A DNA stretch of 64,000 bases from positions 3,040,501-3,104,500 of the forward strand of contig OZ020521.1 of NCBI GenBank assembly GCA_963971425.1, given 5' to 3'. Below are positions 1 to 11,038 of this stretch, piece after piece. The notes under the pieces are model-generated. The model saw only the letters and a list, made by a program, of their open reading frames with translations, had not been told where the DNA came from and did no database searches. The first letter of the stretch is position 1. Each line of letters begins with the position of its first letter. The stretch comes from Bryoerythrophyllum caledonicum (Eukaryota > Streptophyta > Bryopsida > Pottiales > Pottiaceae). The position numbers and the translations under genes are program-made.

Positions 1-623
1 CCCAGTGTTCTCAACTTGTTCTTAGCGTTCACAACATGTTTCCAATGCACTTATTTCCTCTGTATTATGATAAAGTGGGGGTCTCAAAGTTTCACAATAT
101 CAAGTGTCATAGTCAAATTACAGAGGGAGTTTAAGACTACTAAGTTTGGTCACGCAAAAATGTGTCATATAATCAAGGTTGTTGTGTGATGGAGTGTTGT
201 AAAAAAGAGGTTAGACTATACAAGGATTAGGTTTAGGTAATGGAGGGTTGATTTTGGTGCTTTAGATGTTGTAACTTTTGCCACGGTTGGCCGTTGCCCT
301 CATGGGCTTCATAATGCACTTCGAGCTCCAAGAGAGCTTTCCAATGCATCTCTCCAATCTCCAATCGATGCAAGCATTGGTGAACTACAAAGATTTCCAT
401 GAAGCGGGGTTGCAATGAAAGGTACCCGTTGTATAGATGTTGTTATGCATAATAATCACTGTTTCTTTTTACACTACATCCCTTCTCTGCTTGCGTTCTT
501 GATTTTAGCTAAAGATGACTAAGAGTCAAAATTACACTATCGTATACAAATGAGGTTTTTTTTTATACTCCACATTTGACATTTACTAATTAAATGCTGG
601 AAATAAATGTCAAGAAAAGTGTC
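1..623. other. AT-rich intergenic DNA
   Basis: No convincing gene is visible. A short minus-strand open frame at 233-415 has no recognisable motif and no splice context. The stretch ends where the first TTAACCC repeat begins at 624. Confidence 0.5.
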
Positions 624-1665
624 TTAACCCCTAAAGGACCAAGTGTCAAAAATGGGCTTTTGAAAGTTTGGTCAGGTTCCTATGGTGTCAATTTCCAACA
701 TTCCACTTTGAAATTTTTAAGACCTTAATGAAAGAATATTTTTTTCCTAAATCCTCCATATAATGAAAAAGTGATAGGGTTTTGAATTTCACATGGGGAG
801 AGCGGGCACTTCAAGCACCTCCAAGAAGTTTTAATAGGACACTCTATTAAATGTGAGATTTTCAATACTAGCAAGTCGTATTTTTTCCCTTCATATTGTC
901 AAAAAAAAAGTTCTTGTCTTTTAGTGAAAAATAGCATATTAACCCAAGTCAAACATTTTCACACATTGTCACACATTGTCGGTCAAGGTACCAAAAAAAC
1001 TTCTTCTTTTCCACATAAAACTTAGAGATCTTCATATTTTTACTTTTTTTTGGTTCCACAGCAATGTGTAGTGTAAACCTACTCATTGACCATTTGGATT
1101 GTCAATCTAAAACAAATTAATTTCACAAAAAATTAAAACGAAAATTGGCAATTTTTGAACCTCCACTTGGTGCACAGTTGTTTTGAATATGTTGCACCCG
1201 TCCTCTACCTCTGCAATTTGGTGTGTAAGGAACTAACATCATGCTCAACACGGTGGTAATGGATTTAGACCTTGTGTAGTGAAAAAATTTGGCACCAAGT
1301 GAAGTCAAAGTCTGCTGATCCATTGAATGTAGGGAACAAAATGAACCATTTGTTTGACTTCAAACACTGTAATCTTTCAATCCGTGCGGTCAAAGTTTAT
1401 GAAATTTTGTGAGTATGTTACTTAATAGGTCATATTTGAGATCCTACGGTCAAAACCAGAAATTGAAGTTTTTATTCCATTCTTTATTCATTGCACTAGA
1501 ATCCAACAATTTTGAAGTGTTTTTGGTGTGAAACTCCCACGCCAGGGGGAGATATAGGTGTGGGCCAAGGGAGACGGGGGAGAGTTATCCTCCCCTCCCC
1601 GCACCCGCAACCATCTGCAGTTGGCCGGCAGCTAGCCGACAACTTCAAGATTTGTTAATTTAAAA

Positions 1666-1702
<37 letters not shown>

Positions 1703-2030
1703 TATATATTTTTTTTGTCCCTATGTTTTCTTTTGTTTTTTTTTTCAAGAAAAAAATTGGAATCATTTTTTAATTTTTTTTTTAAAACTCAAAAAAAATT
1801 CCGACCGCTCCACTCCCGGCATGCCACGTAGCGTGCGGGGAGTGGGGGGGCCGAAACTGCAAACCCTGGAGAGCTGGGTGCTGAATCCTAGTTCCACGTA
1901 CGAGGGCCCGGAGAACGGCAGTTTCCCACACCAATGCCCCATTTTGGGGCATGCGATGTGGGCACTCCACCTACCCCGCACCGCCAATTTGGCGGTTTGC
2001 GGTGCGGGGTGGAGATGCTCTTAGGGGTTA
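624..2030 (-). mobile_element. ~950 bp TTAACCC-ended repeat, copy L1, with an internal insertion
   Basis: The outer end reads TTAACCCCTAAAGGACC at 624. The sequence to about 1541 is the reverse complement of the repeat at 11039-11985, with many matching blocks, for example the TGCACTAGAATCCAACAATT stretch near 1490. Near its inner end it is interrupted at about 1542-2020 by unrelated GC-rich DNA with an AAT microsatellite. The terminal TTAGGGGTTA then resumes at 2021-2030. No coding frame is recognisable inside. It is either a free-standing non-autonomous element or the long inverted terminus of a larger transposon carrying the transposase at 7630-10859. Confidence 0.7.
1542..2020. mobile_element. 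GC-rich insertion inside repeat L1
   Basis: This block interrupts the L1 repeat and contrasts strongly with it: GC-rich flanks surround an AT-rich core with about ten AAT units (about 1665-1700). Its right part folds on itself through a CCCCGCACCGCC / GGCGGT...GGTGCGGGG inverted pair around 1973-2012. The right end, read outward on the minus strand, starts with GAGCATCTCCACCCC. Clear terminal repeats and target-site duplications could not be settled by eye. Confidence 0.4.
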
Positions 2031-2531
2031 GACTTGTGCATAGTGTAAAAGTTTTGAATTTAGGGAAAGCAACCCTATTTGTACTGGTGTGAAAATTTGG
2101 GACCAAGTCACTTGTACCTTAAATGTATATCAAATGACTGGATACCACTTAGATATAAACGAATACTCACGTATAATATGAAATAAAAATTCCAATATAT
2201 AGTGATAAATCTAGAAGTAATCTCCACCGATTACGGAACTACGTAGGACTGATACTTTCACCCTTAGGGATTGCAATTTGAAATTTACTCAAAAACAGAT
2301 CCTACTGTACCGCTACTGTAGTGCAACATGTTTTCTTGAGAGGTTTTGTTACAAGAAAACATGAATTTGTGTCACATGCTTTCCACATGTGCAGTTTTAA
2401 GGCCTAAAAGTGTGGCTAGGCCTGGGAGAATCTATGCATGTAATAATCATGTAAAACATCATCTACACAATGCTTACATTTCATTGTGAAAATTTCATTC
2501 AATGCTTAATTTGTGCATCAGACTCCAACGC

Positions 2532-2783
2532 ACGAAGGAGAAGAACGCAAGAACGCAACGTGATAATAGTGTTTGTTCATTCTCTTTCTAAAGCCCATGA
2601 CCACGAAATATAGGATAGTATAATAGAACTACTCCTTATCGAGGATAAAGACTTTTCTACACTAAGTGCTTCCATACACTAGGTGCCTAAGAAACAACCG
2701 ACCCCAAGGGCTTATGGATACCCATACAAGATCCCCCAACCGACCCCATGACTTAAACCACTACAACAAGGCCATGGTGCCTT
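2532..2783 (-). mobile_element. tRNA-derived SINE, diverged copy
   Basis: This copy is homologous to the SINE at 2841-3170, sharing the CACTAAGTGC block, the CCCAAGGGCTT block and the 5' tRNA-like start. The B-box part is deleted. The purine-rich tail lies at the low-coordinate end. The flanks GACTCCAACGC (2521-2531) and GACTCTAGCGC (2784-2794) look like an 11 bp target-site duplication with two mismatches, so this is an older insertion. Confidence 0.65.
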
Positions 2784-2840
2784 GACTCTAGCGCGTATTC
2801 TCACCGCATTTGTTGAAAGTGCAAGGATCCTCAAAACTTA

Positions 2841-3170
2841 AGAAGAAGAAGAACTCCGGCTCCCGAAGGGACCGGCATGAATATAGTGTTTGTTCATTCT
2901 ATTCGCTAATCCAATGGCCATTGGATAGTGAATCTAGAGCTACTTCCCCCTTTCGAAGGTAAACACTTTTCTACACTAAGTGCCTTAAAGACAAGCGACA
3001 TGTCATCCCCCCAAGGGCTTTTTAGGTACCCATACAACAAGGTCTCAAGACCCCCCACCATAGTTGGGTGAACTATGGTGGTAGGCACCATGCCGGCATG
3101 GGGATTTGAACTCACAACCACCTCACCGGTGTGCCATGACTCAAACCACTACACCAAAGCCGTGGTGCCT
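2841..3170 (-). mobile_element. tRNA-derived SINE, full length, TTC tail
   Basis: Read on the minus strand, the element starts with a tRNA-like head. An A-box-like GGTGTAGTGG sits near 3142-3160 and a B box GAGTTCAAATCC near 3105-3116, which together form an internal RNA polymerase III promoter. The 3' end is GCCGGAG followed by four TTC units. A perfect 13 bp target-site duplication, TCCTCAAAACTTA, lies at 2828-2840 and 3171-3183, fixing both ends. Length is 330 bp with no coding capacity. Other copies are at 2532-2783, 5808-6376 and 45412-45545. Mobilisation by a LINE partner is known for SINEs, but no partner is visible here. Confidence 0.88.
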
Positions 3171-3183
3171 TCCTCAAAACTTA

Positions 3184-4260
3184 CCTTAGGCCACGGATCA
3201 AACAATGATGAAGTATTAGTCCACCAAATTTGCAAATTACTCCAAAAAAGACTCCCTGTAGGCCTCTAGTCCTTTAAAGGTTAAGGTCTTGGATGATTTG
3301 TGACAAAAGTAAATTGTACCAATTACTTGGATGATGTTGTGCATAAACTATTATGCTAGTAGATTACACTCTCCAAAAATCAGATCATGATTTGGAATTA
3401 TTGAACTAATGGAAAAGCTTGAATACATTGCAAAATCTATTAAATACTCTAAACTACAATGAATATCATTCCACATACTATGTTGTATTATATACACATG
3501 CAAAATGATTTTGGTCTTAAATTTTGATTGAAATTTGTTCTCAAGAGACTCTTCATTGTTTTGTGATTGTCAATTTTTCTCATCGCATTCAAAACTTCCT
3601 ATTAATTCATATAAGTTTGGAACATTTTGTATACAATTAAGTAGACAAAAGTAAACAAAATCACCAATAATCATGTATAATTGTTTACTTCAAATATGAT
3701 ATGTCAATGTGAAGCTATCAACCTAGTGCACAACTAAACCTCTTTCATTCAAAGTACACATTTTCTTGCAAGAATCTATCAATGGATAAAGTAGTATACC
3801 CTTCAAAATCCACAATTGTCACTCCCAATATACAATAATTTTGATCACTATAATCTATTCCATCAATTGTTGAATGTTGTGCAAATTTTTCCCAAAGTTT
3901 AGGTCAATGTTTGAGTTTGATTTTTGTAAGGTTCGATACTAAAAAAAGGCATTATATTCCCATCAAAGTTAGTTCAAAGAAAAAAATCATCACATATCTT
4001 GGTATTGCATAAGCATGTACTGAGTACCAAACTGTAATCCAGAGAATTAGCGGCATGGTAAATGTTGAAGTAGGGAAGTATTATTTGATCTGGTAGAGGT
4101 TGGATGAAATGGAGCAACAAATGAAATTGGAGCTACGGATGAATTCCTCTCTCTCTCTTATGTGGTGTGTGTGTGGAGGGTAGTAGAAGTGTGGTTAGAG
4201 GCGATTTTGTGTATTAGAGAGTGTTTTGTGGTGAATTTTGGCTCGGTTAAGGCTAGATTG
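3184..4260. other. AT-rich intergenic DNA
   Basis: Nothing recognisable was found on either strand: no long frame, no RNA gene and no clear repeat termini. Confidence 0.4.
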
Positions 4261-4318
4261 TGCAGTGGAATGACACCCAAATTGGTGCCTTGTGCAATTC
4301 CACGGATAGTGTCCACAC

Positions 4319-4860
4319 TACTGCAAACTTTGACACCCTCCCGTGGGCTAAAAAATTGTTATTCTATCATGAAGTCTTAGACATAGAATCACCTTTATGT
4401 TGAGAACATGTGTACCAAATTTCAAGGCCTAGAGATCTATACAAAAAAAATATTCAAGCTTTACCAACAAGGGGTAGCTGTGAGAAGAGTTTCACACTTG
4501 CCAACTTTGAGACCCTCCCAAGGATTGAAGAATTTTTTTTCCCATGAAATATTAGGAGTGGAAACATCTTTATGTTAATTACACGGTGAAAAATTCAATT
4601 CCAGAAGACCCACCAAAAAATGATATTCCAAATCTACCAACAAGTGTAGTTGTGAGAAACAAAGGGGAAAATTGTTCCTCAACTTCCAACTTTGACAGCC
4701 TCCCTAGGGCTGAGAATTTGTTGTTTCAACATGAAATTTTTTCACAAGATCATTGTAATATTGATGACATGTGTGAAAATTTTCAAGGCCAAAAGATGCA
4801 CACAAAAATAGTTATTCAAAATCTACCAACGATTATGTCTTCCATTAGCATCAATCACTG
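4319..4860. repeat. three degenerate tandem units of ~185 bp
   Basis: Three diverged copies follow each other, marked by CAAACTTTGACACCCTCCC near 4323, CAACTTTGAGACCCTCCC near 4502 and CAACTTTGACAGCCTCCC near 4688. Each is followed by a GGGCTGA-like segment, an ATGAAAT-like segment and a CTACCAACAA-like segment. The array abuts the Tc1/mariner relic at its 3' side and may be the subterminal repeat of that element. Confidence 0.6.
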
Positions 4861-4864
4861 CTTC

Positions 4865-5595
4865 TAACTTAAAGGGCATAAAATGACATAATTGAAGGAG
4901 CTTTGTATCACTAACTTACTTCCACTCTCTTTCAAGAACTATCTTTAATGCATCTATGTTTCTAGGACATGCCTTGTCACGTTGTACTGCATCTTTTAGA
5001 ATCTTCCACAGGTTCTCAATTGGAATGAGATTGGGAGAGTTTGTAGGCCAATAAACTTCTCAAGAAGGTGTGTTTGTCTCCATTCTCCACATATTTTGCT
5101 ACGATGGACATGTGCGCCATCTTCCACGAGCACTGCACGTAGAACTTTATCCATGAAATGCGATAATTCTCCTTCGTAAACCACTTCCACAAAATCCATT
5201 GCAGAACGTCAATTTTTAAGCATAAAAACAAGTTTTGACTTCTGCCCTCCGGAAATGCGGCCAAAATCATCAAGGAAGTTCGTCCACTTTTAAAAGTAGG
5301 GACTATACAATTTAATGAATAATGCTCATATGCAATTCTCCAAATAAGAACTTGTCTCAAATTTTTCCAATTTCAAAGGTAGATTTATCTATCCAAACTA
5401 TACGCTTCCAATCTTTTGCGCTTGATCTAAGATACTTTTGAGCTAAAGCCAACCTTTGATATATGTGATAAGATTTCAAAAAAGGTTTTTTTGACTGCAA
5501 TTCAACCAAAAATGCCATTTCTATGGAAGAGCCTTTAATACGTATCACTAAGTTTTGTAGTGTGTCGATTTGCATATCTACAACTTGCAAATGAG
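4865..5595 (-). pseudogene. Tc1/mariner transposase relic
   Basis: Minus-strand frames give Tc1/mariner-like pieces in the expected order. First comes RIVWIDKSTFEIGK (nt ~5360-5400), corresponding to the W-DES/T-F block with the first catalytic Asp. It is followed by PTFKSGRTS (~5280), then LVEDGAHVHRSK (~5110-5150) with the second Asp region, then LLEKFIGL (~5050), and finally AVIDANGRH (~4850) at the C-terminus. The pieces lie in several frames with stops between them, so the gene is dead. Such transposases normally are ~340 aa with a DD34-type triad. The upstream DNA-binding half is largely lost where it meets the Gypsy gag relic near 5600. Confidence 0.75.
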
Positions 5596-5599
5596 AACT

Positions 5600-5805
5600 T
5601 GGACTGCTCGCTCACATAGATGACGTCTGTTGGATCGTCTGCTCCCTTGATAGAGCCCATGAGCTCTGGTCATGGCGACGTTGGCTGAGTCGATTGTCGC
5701 ACTTCACCACTTAACTAAATTTTGCCTCATTGAGCATTTGCGGGTCAGAAAGTGACAACAACAAATCCTTCACAATATCCTTTAAGCCGGAATAAATTGA
5801 CTAAT
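5600..5805 (-). pseudogene. Ty3/Gypsy gag relic, distal part
   Basis: The minus strand reads GLKDIVKDLLLSLSDPQML followed by NEAKFS and KCDNRLSQRR, typical of the C-terminal half of Ty3/Gypsy Gag. It continues the gag fragment at 6385-6960, from which it is separated by a SINE insertion. In-frame stops show it is not functional. Confidence 0.6.
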
Positions 5806-5807
5806 AA

Positions 5808-6376
5808 GTGTTGCTTCATCATTCCATCCTACTAAACTTTTGCCCAGTGGGCATCGCCTTAGTAGTGGAACGAACAGACACTTTATTCACGCCGGCCTCT
5901 TCTAGAGACCGGAGTTCTTCTTCTTCTTCTTCTTCTTCTTCTTCTTCTTCTTCTTCTTCTTCTTCTTCTTCTTCTTCTTCTTCTTCTTCTTCTTCTTCTT
6001 CTTCTTCTTCTTCTTCTTCTTCTTCTTCTTCTTCTTCTTCTTCTTCTTCTTCTTCTTCTTCTTCTTCTTCTTCTTCTTCTTCTTCTTCTTCTTCTTCTTC
6101 TTCTTCTTCTTCTTCTTCTTCTTCTTCTTCTTCTTCTTCTTCTTCTTCTTCTTCTTCTTCTTCTTCTTCTTCTTCTTCTTCTTCTTCTTCTTCTTCTTCT
6201 TCTTCTTCTTCTTCTTCTTCTTCTTCTTCTTCTTCTTCTTCTTCTTCTTCTTCTTCTTCTTCTTCTTCTTCTTCTTCTTCTTCTTCTTCTTCTTCTTCTT
6301 CTTCTTCTTCTTCTTCTTCTTCTTCTTCTTCTTCTTCTTCTTCTTCTTCTTCTTCTTCTTCTTCTTCTTCTTCTTC
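5808..6376 (+). mobile_element. 5'-truncated SINE with expanded TTC tail
   Basis: Positions ~5808-5914 match the 3' end of the SINE family (compare the reverse complement of 45428-45540), including ACACTTTATTCACGCCGGCC and a closing ACCGGAG. The tail that normally has a few TTC units here runs for 154 perfect units (5915-6376). The element sits inside a Gypsy gag relic, with gag sequence resuming on both sides. No clear target-site duplication was found. Confidence 0.75.
5915..6376 (+). repeat. (TTC)154 perfect microsatellite
   Basis: 462 bp of uninterrupted TTC on the plus strand (GAA on the minus strand), starting directly after the SINE body and ending at ATCCTACGC. Poly-Ser and poly-Lys frames across it are artefacts. 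Long GAA/TTC tracts are known to form triplex DNA and to affect transcription and replication. Whether the length is exact depends on the assembly. Confidence 0.97.
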
Positions 6377-6379
6377 ATC

Positions 6380-6960
6380 CTACGCAAATTGTCTAAAATT
6401 CGAGGCGTAAGCCGATGCACTATGTGCCCCTTGTCATAGGCACCGAATCTTTGTTGTTGCCCAACAAGCCTTGTCATGTTCTCCAAATGCTTCGGCAAAG
6501 GCATCCAACACAGTATAAAAGTTGTTCAAGATGGATGATCCTTTCTCAAACAAAGGAGTTAACTATGATAAAGTTTGTTCCATAAGCAACGTCCCAATCA
6601 ATCTCACTTGTGATTCTTCTATTGGGTAGCGCTCTGACTGGAAGGAAATTATCAATCAAATTTGATTGACTAACCCTCAAAATTTAGAGTTTGTGCCATC
6701 TAATTTCTTAGGCAGGCTTACACGAGGTTCCTTCCGTTGTAGTGGTGGATCTTGTCGAATCACAGGTAGAGCTTTTTCCTCTAGGTTGGCGTGAGATTGA
6801 TGTTATTAAAGGCCACCAATGACTCGTTCAATTGTTGTGGTCCGGACCAATAATGTGTTGGTAGCATTAAGGATAGCCTCTAACTTAGCCTCGGCGGATT
6901 TAGGCACAATAAAGTCTTGAGCCCCAACATACTAAAAGACGAGAAAAACCAAAAATAAAA
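6380..6960 (-). pseudogene. Ty3/Gypsy gag relic, proximal part
   Basis: The minus strand contains VSLPKKLDGTNSKF (~6700), SERYPIEESQVRLIGTLL (~6600) and LNNFYTVLDAFAEAFGEHDK (~6490-6530). After a frame change come QGAHSASAYASNFRQFA (~6390-6430). This order and spacing match the capsid-like region of plant Ty3/Gypsy Gag. Stops and frameshifts make it non-functional. The SINE at 5808-6376 split it from its distal part at 5600-5805. Confidence 0.75.
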
Positions 6961-7625
6961 TCTTGGCTTAGTAGAGGATAAATTGCAACCTTTGAACCTT
7001 CAAACCTTTAGGGAGAGGGGTTGTCCGCTGCTCTCATAAGAAGTACAAAACTCGAATAACACGCAATTAAGCAATTATGCACTTGGGCATATAAAAGTGC
7101 ACTTGGGTACAACGGCGGCCATTGCGAACAAAAGTGGCAAAATTGCAAAAAATTAAAAAAAATCAAAGAAAAAAAAAGATTTTCAAAGAAAAAAAATTGA
7201 GCTACTACAACAATATTACGTACAATCATGGTTGTTAATATTGGAAGCAATTTTTAGGCATTTTCAACTAATTTGTGGTGGCCCCTCTTTAATATTAGAT
7301 AAATGTGTATTTAATATAGTTTCAAAATATTTCAAAGATAGATTTGAAGGATTGTAATATACAAACAGGCGTAATCACAGAAAAACATACTTTATGCAAG
7401 GGTTGGCAGTTGATTAAAAGATATTCAACGTAGTATATAATGCATACAATGGTGGAAACTAAATATAGATTCTTCTACAAATGGACTTAGCACCAATAGT
7501 AAAATTACCTTTACTCTATAGGATTAATGACATAACGTCTTACATCACCCTTAGAATATACTACTCTTACACATACACTATATATCTATTAATATACACA
7601 ACTAGTATACTCTCATAAAGGCACA
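6961..7625. other. AT-rich DNA, probable LTR-retroelement remnant
   Basis: The segment near 7055-7090 containing ACGCAATTAAGCAATTATGC recurs in inverse orientation near 19175-19215. The adjacent GAGGATAAATTGCAACC near 6973 resembles 19247-19265. This suggests fragments of one LTR-type family next to the gag relic. No intact LTR can be delimited. Confidence 0.4.
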
Positions 7626-7629
7626 CTAT

Positions 7630-10600
7630 CTACTCCACAGAATTTAGGGCTGCTTGCAAACGGTCGTCATCGATAGCTTCGGTTTGCATTGCAATATATT
7701 GTAGGATGTGAGCCTTTGCCGATTGAAGAATGCGAATCCTGCTTTCAACATGCACTCCAAATACATTGCGCTTTCTGCACCTGCTGGCCCCGGACATGGT
7801 TCTTTCCGGTGTGTCTACCCATGAAAAAATGCATGCATCTTTCTCTACCCAACTATGGCACTCCCCAGATGGCTCCCACAATGAATCCATGCAATTTGCA
7901 TACCGTTGTGCAGAAGACCCATGTCCATCAGCAACCCCCCTTTGGATGATGGGCCAATACCAACAAACCTTAGTCTTAAGTCTCCATCGGTTTTTTCCTT
8001 CCTCAATCACTTTCCCCACATAGAATGGTACACCGCCTTCTATCTCTGCTCGATCAACACTCAAGGCTACAAACTGTCCACAACGGATATCTGATTGTGG
8101 ATTAAATGGTGGAAATGGGTCGTGATTACCTTCATACATTGCTCCTTCTTCGGCGCGTTCCTCAACATAGTTGCGCTCTGTTTGTTGTGCCCTACGCACT
8201 GCTTGATTAGAGGGTCTTCCTCTACGAGGACCAAAGTATCCTCGAGACTCGGCATTTGGAAGCATGGCCACTACCTGCTCTACGACATTTATCTCGCGAT
8301 TTTCTTCACTTCCACCATCCATTACATCCAAAGATGCGCTCCCTACAGGTCCAATGTTGGAGAACTCTGAAGGCCAAAACGGTGACGTACGATGCTCATT
8401 GCTACGATCTTTGTGTGGAAATTGAGCTAAATAGAGTTTCAATCTTTCAGCCTCTACTTTTGCCTCACGATTCTTGTCCTCATGCTGCAACCTTTGAATG
8501 CACCTTTGTTTATATGCAATGAAGTCATCCAACGCCTTCAACTCCCGTTCGTCCGCTGCAAATACTTCCGCAAACGATGGTCGCTCATCCCTATTTGGCA
8601 ACGACCTCAAAGTTTTCGTCCTTGCCTCCGGTCCCCATGGATCCTTGCAATAATGTTTGTGTTGTACTCGAACCTCACGAGTCCCTTCTCGATTGTCCAT
8701 ATAGAATCGCATGTGGTGCGGAAATGTTATGCCCACCAATGAATCCTGACCTGTCAGTAAGTGAGGAGTTATGAACACTTTCCAATCCCATACATTCTCT
8801 AGCAGCCGGGCACTAACAAATGCCTCCGTAGGAGATGTTCCTCGTTCTATAAGACCAATCATTTCCTTCAACGAGTCCACGTCCGACCTCTTCAACGTAT
8901 TTGATATACAGGTGAAACGTTGATCAATATCTTCGTGTGTATGGCCCACTATAAGAAAAGATAGTTCCACCTCCTGAAAAAACCCCAATCCCACCAATGT
9001 AGCACATAGAGCAAACATGTAAATGTTTTTGTTCTCACGCGTGCAGTTGTCGGCCTGAATTCGCAGTGTTGGTGGCAAAAAGCCCCTCCTCCGTAGCACA
9101 TCTCCAATCACGTACAACAATGTACTCACGACTTGATTGCTATCGTGTTTGTGGTGAGCCCCAAACCACACGTCGCAATATAAACCAATCCCATGTACAA
9201 GAGCACCACACAGATGGGTCTTCACAAACCGATGTTCAATGTCTTCACAGTCTGACGCATCCTCGGTACCATGGTCGTGTTTTGGTCCATGCCATCCACT
9301 ATGATGCACATGTACAACTCAGGGCTAATATAACACGACCTCTTGAATATCCAATAATGCCTACGTTCTTCCATCTGATTGCGCAGATGCAACATAAACA
9401 ACTCCTTTATCTTTATCCTTGCATCCGCATTGGTGGTTCCCTCCATGGCACATTTATACTCCCAACAATGATAACACTTTGAGAATCTCGAGAATGGAGG
9501 TACCTGAACGTGGGGATACTTGATGCGCCACATCCTCCGGAACGAACTCATAGAAATGGTTTCTCCATTACAAATTCTCTTGACCTCCTCGTTCACGTAA
9601 TTGAATACATCAAATTTGGCTGTATTCATAGGAAGGAGAATGAGAGGCACCACTTCGTTGTCACTCTTACGGCGAATACAACGATGAGGTTGAGGACAAC
9701 CAGCTTCATCAACAAACGATTTAAAGCAAGCCTCTGCTACAGACATTCTAGTACTCTCTCTTATCGGATCTGAAAGGGTATTGCCGTGAATCGATGTCAC
9801 TCTTCCATATATTAGACAGTCCTTCTTCAATTGCTTAAAGCGCCTCTGTGAATATCCAACCCCAAGAGCATAGCAAGCATTGCAAACTTCTTTCCCATCT
9901 AACTTTGTAACAAACTTGTCTCGACGAGTTCCTTCCGTCCTTGTGTAAAAAGAAACCAGCATCTGTCTCATCCACGTACTTCGAACTGAAAACTCACTAC
10001 CCCATGCATTATATCGCATGTCCAATAGATACCTTGCTGGAACATCCATCAAACAATTGCGTTTGCATCCTCCTTGTGCCATTGCAATTTGCACGCTTCT
10101 AAGCGATACCTTAGATGGTGCAGCTTCTGTCAATGATGGCTCCCTTGAATCTCTCCTTCTCCTATTTTGCATAGAATATGGACGACGTGTTGGTCTAACA
10201 CAAGCAAATCCATCTACATGGGGCAAATCTTGGATATTTGAGGAAGTAGATTGGGAAAACGGTGAATTTTCATCTATGGCGTTTGAAGCATGACTACTGC
10301 GTCGAGACCTCTGGGTGGATCCTGGTGTGTTGATGAACTCAGGAAAATCAAATTCTGGGGCCATCACTTCTGCAGGCGCTATCTCTGATCCAATGTCACC
10401 ATGGACACCTGTGATATCAGGTTCTTCAGCCACTACACGTAGCAAAGATCGATGCCAACGAATGATCAAGCCCACACACATGCCAAGGCGTTCTCCTACA
10501 ATCTCTCCGGTCCAATGCAATGCATCATCTACCCTAGTGATACGCACCGCCACCTCGAATGGGAACAACTTTGATCCATTCAATTCCATGCCACTTTTGA

Positions 10601-10859
10601 ATGCATGCTCGCTGGTTGCTAAGCCCACCACATCTCCTCTTTCTGAAAGCAATTCTACTGCCCTTTCCAATTCAGAAGTCATGATCCCAACAGATCTCTG
10701 TTGAATTTGCCTTGCACGTGCTGCTCGTACTAATCGGGCCCCCACAGAGCTATTAGAAGGCATATTGTCGCTTTCGATGTGTGGCCGTATCAAAGGAGTC
10801 TGAATCGTGCGGCTCTCCATTATCACTATTGAAAAAATAGGAACATTATGGCTGCACAT
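7630..10859 (-). pseudogene. DUF7869-type putative DDE transposase, one frameshift
   Basis: Two overlapping minus-strand frames (10859-9222 and 9309-7630) together encode about 1080 residues. Start choices are 10859, a Met 13 residues downstream, or a Met near 10762. The first half has Cys pairs (VCNACYALGVG near 9890; SKCYHCWEYK near 9470) and ends with IIVDGMDQNTT (~9300). The second half continues with GALVHGIGLY, QADNCTRENKN (~9045) and VGHTHEDIDQRF (~8935). These Asp-bearing blocks are the hallmark of DUF7869 proteins and suggest a DDE/D-like nuclease fold. A C-terminal segment (8090-7950: GQFVALSVDR, VPFYVGKVIEE) resembles a small Tudor/BAH-type module. The frames join if one base is missing in the AAA run at 9236-9238. 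No intron of workable size would fix it. It is flanked by inverted TTAACCC repeats at 624-2030 and 11039-11985. Confidence 0.75.
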
Positions 10860-11038
10860 TAGTCAAAATACATGTACTAATTGTTAACCTTCAAAGCACC
10901 ATTCATCTGATAAAAGGTATGTTTCTAAACACATATTTACTGTCCAAAATATGATGATGATATTGTACCTTTTGATAAAACTGCTTTGACATGAGAAAAT
11001 TAAGAATTTTTAGAACATGAACTCCTTGCACGGAGTCT
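10860..11038. other. upstream region of the putative transposase
   Basis: Short AT-rich spacer between the transposase start and the inverted repeat R1. It presumably holds the promoter, but no element can be named. Confidence 0.4.

Noticed and set aside
3098-3170. A tRNA gene
   Set aside because: A- and B-box-like motifs are present, but no cloverleaf or anticodon stem is convincing, and the segment is the head of a SINE with target-site duplications.
4319-4860. CRISPR-like spaced repeats
   Set aside because: The units are ~185 bp, degenerate and contiguous, in a eukaryotic genome. The repeat-spacer layout is absent.
5808-6504. 200-codon poly-Ser (plus) and poly-Lys (minus) open frames
   Set aside because: They are translations of the (TTC)154 microsatellite and have no independent coding evidence.
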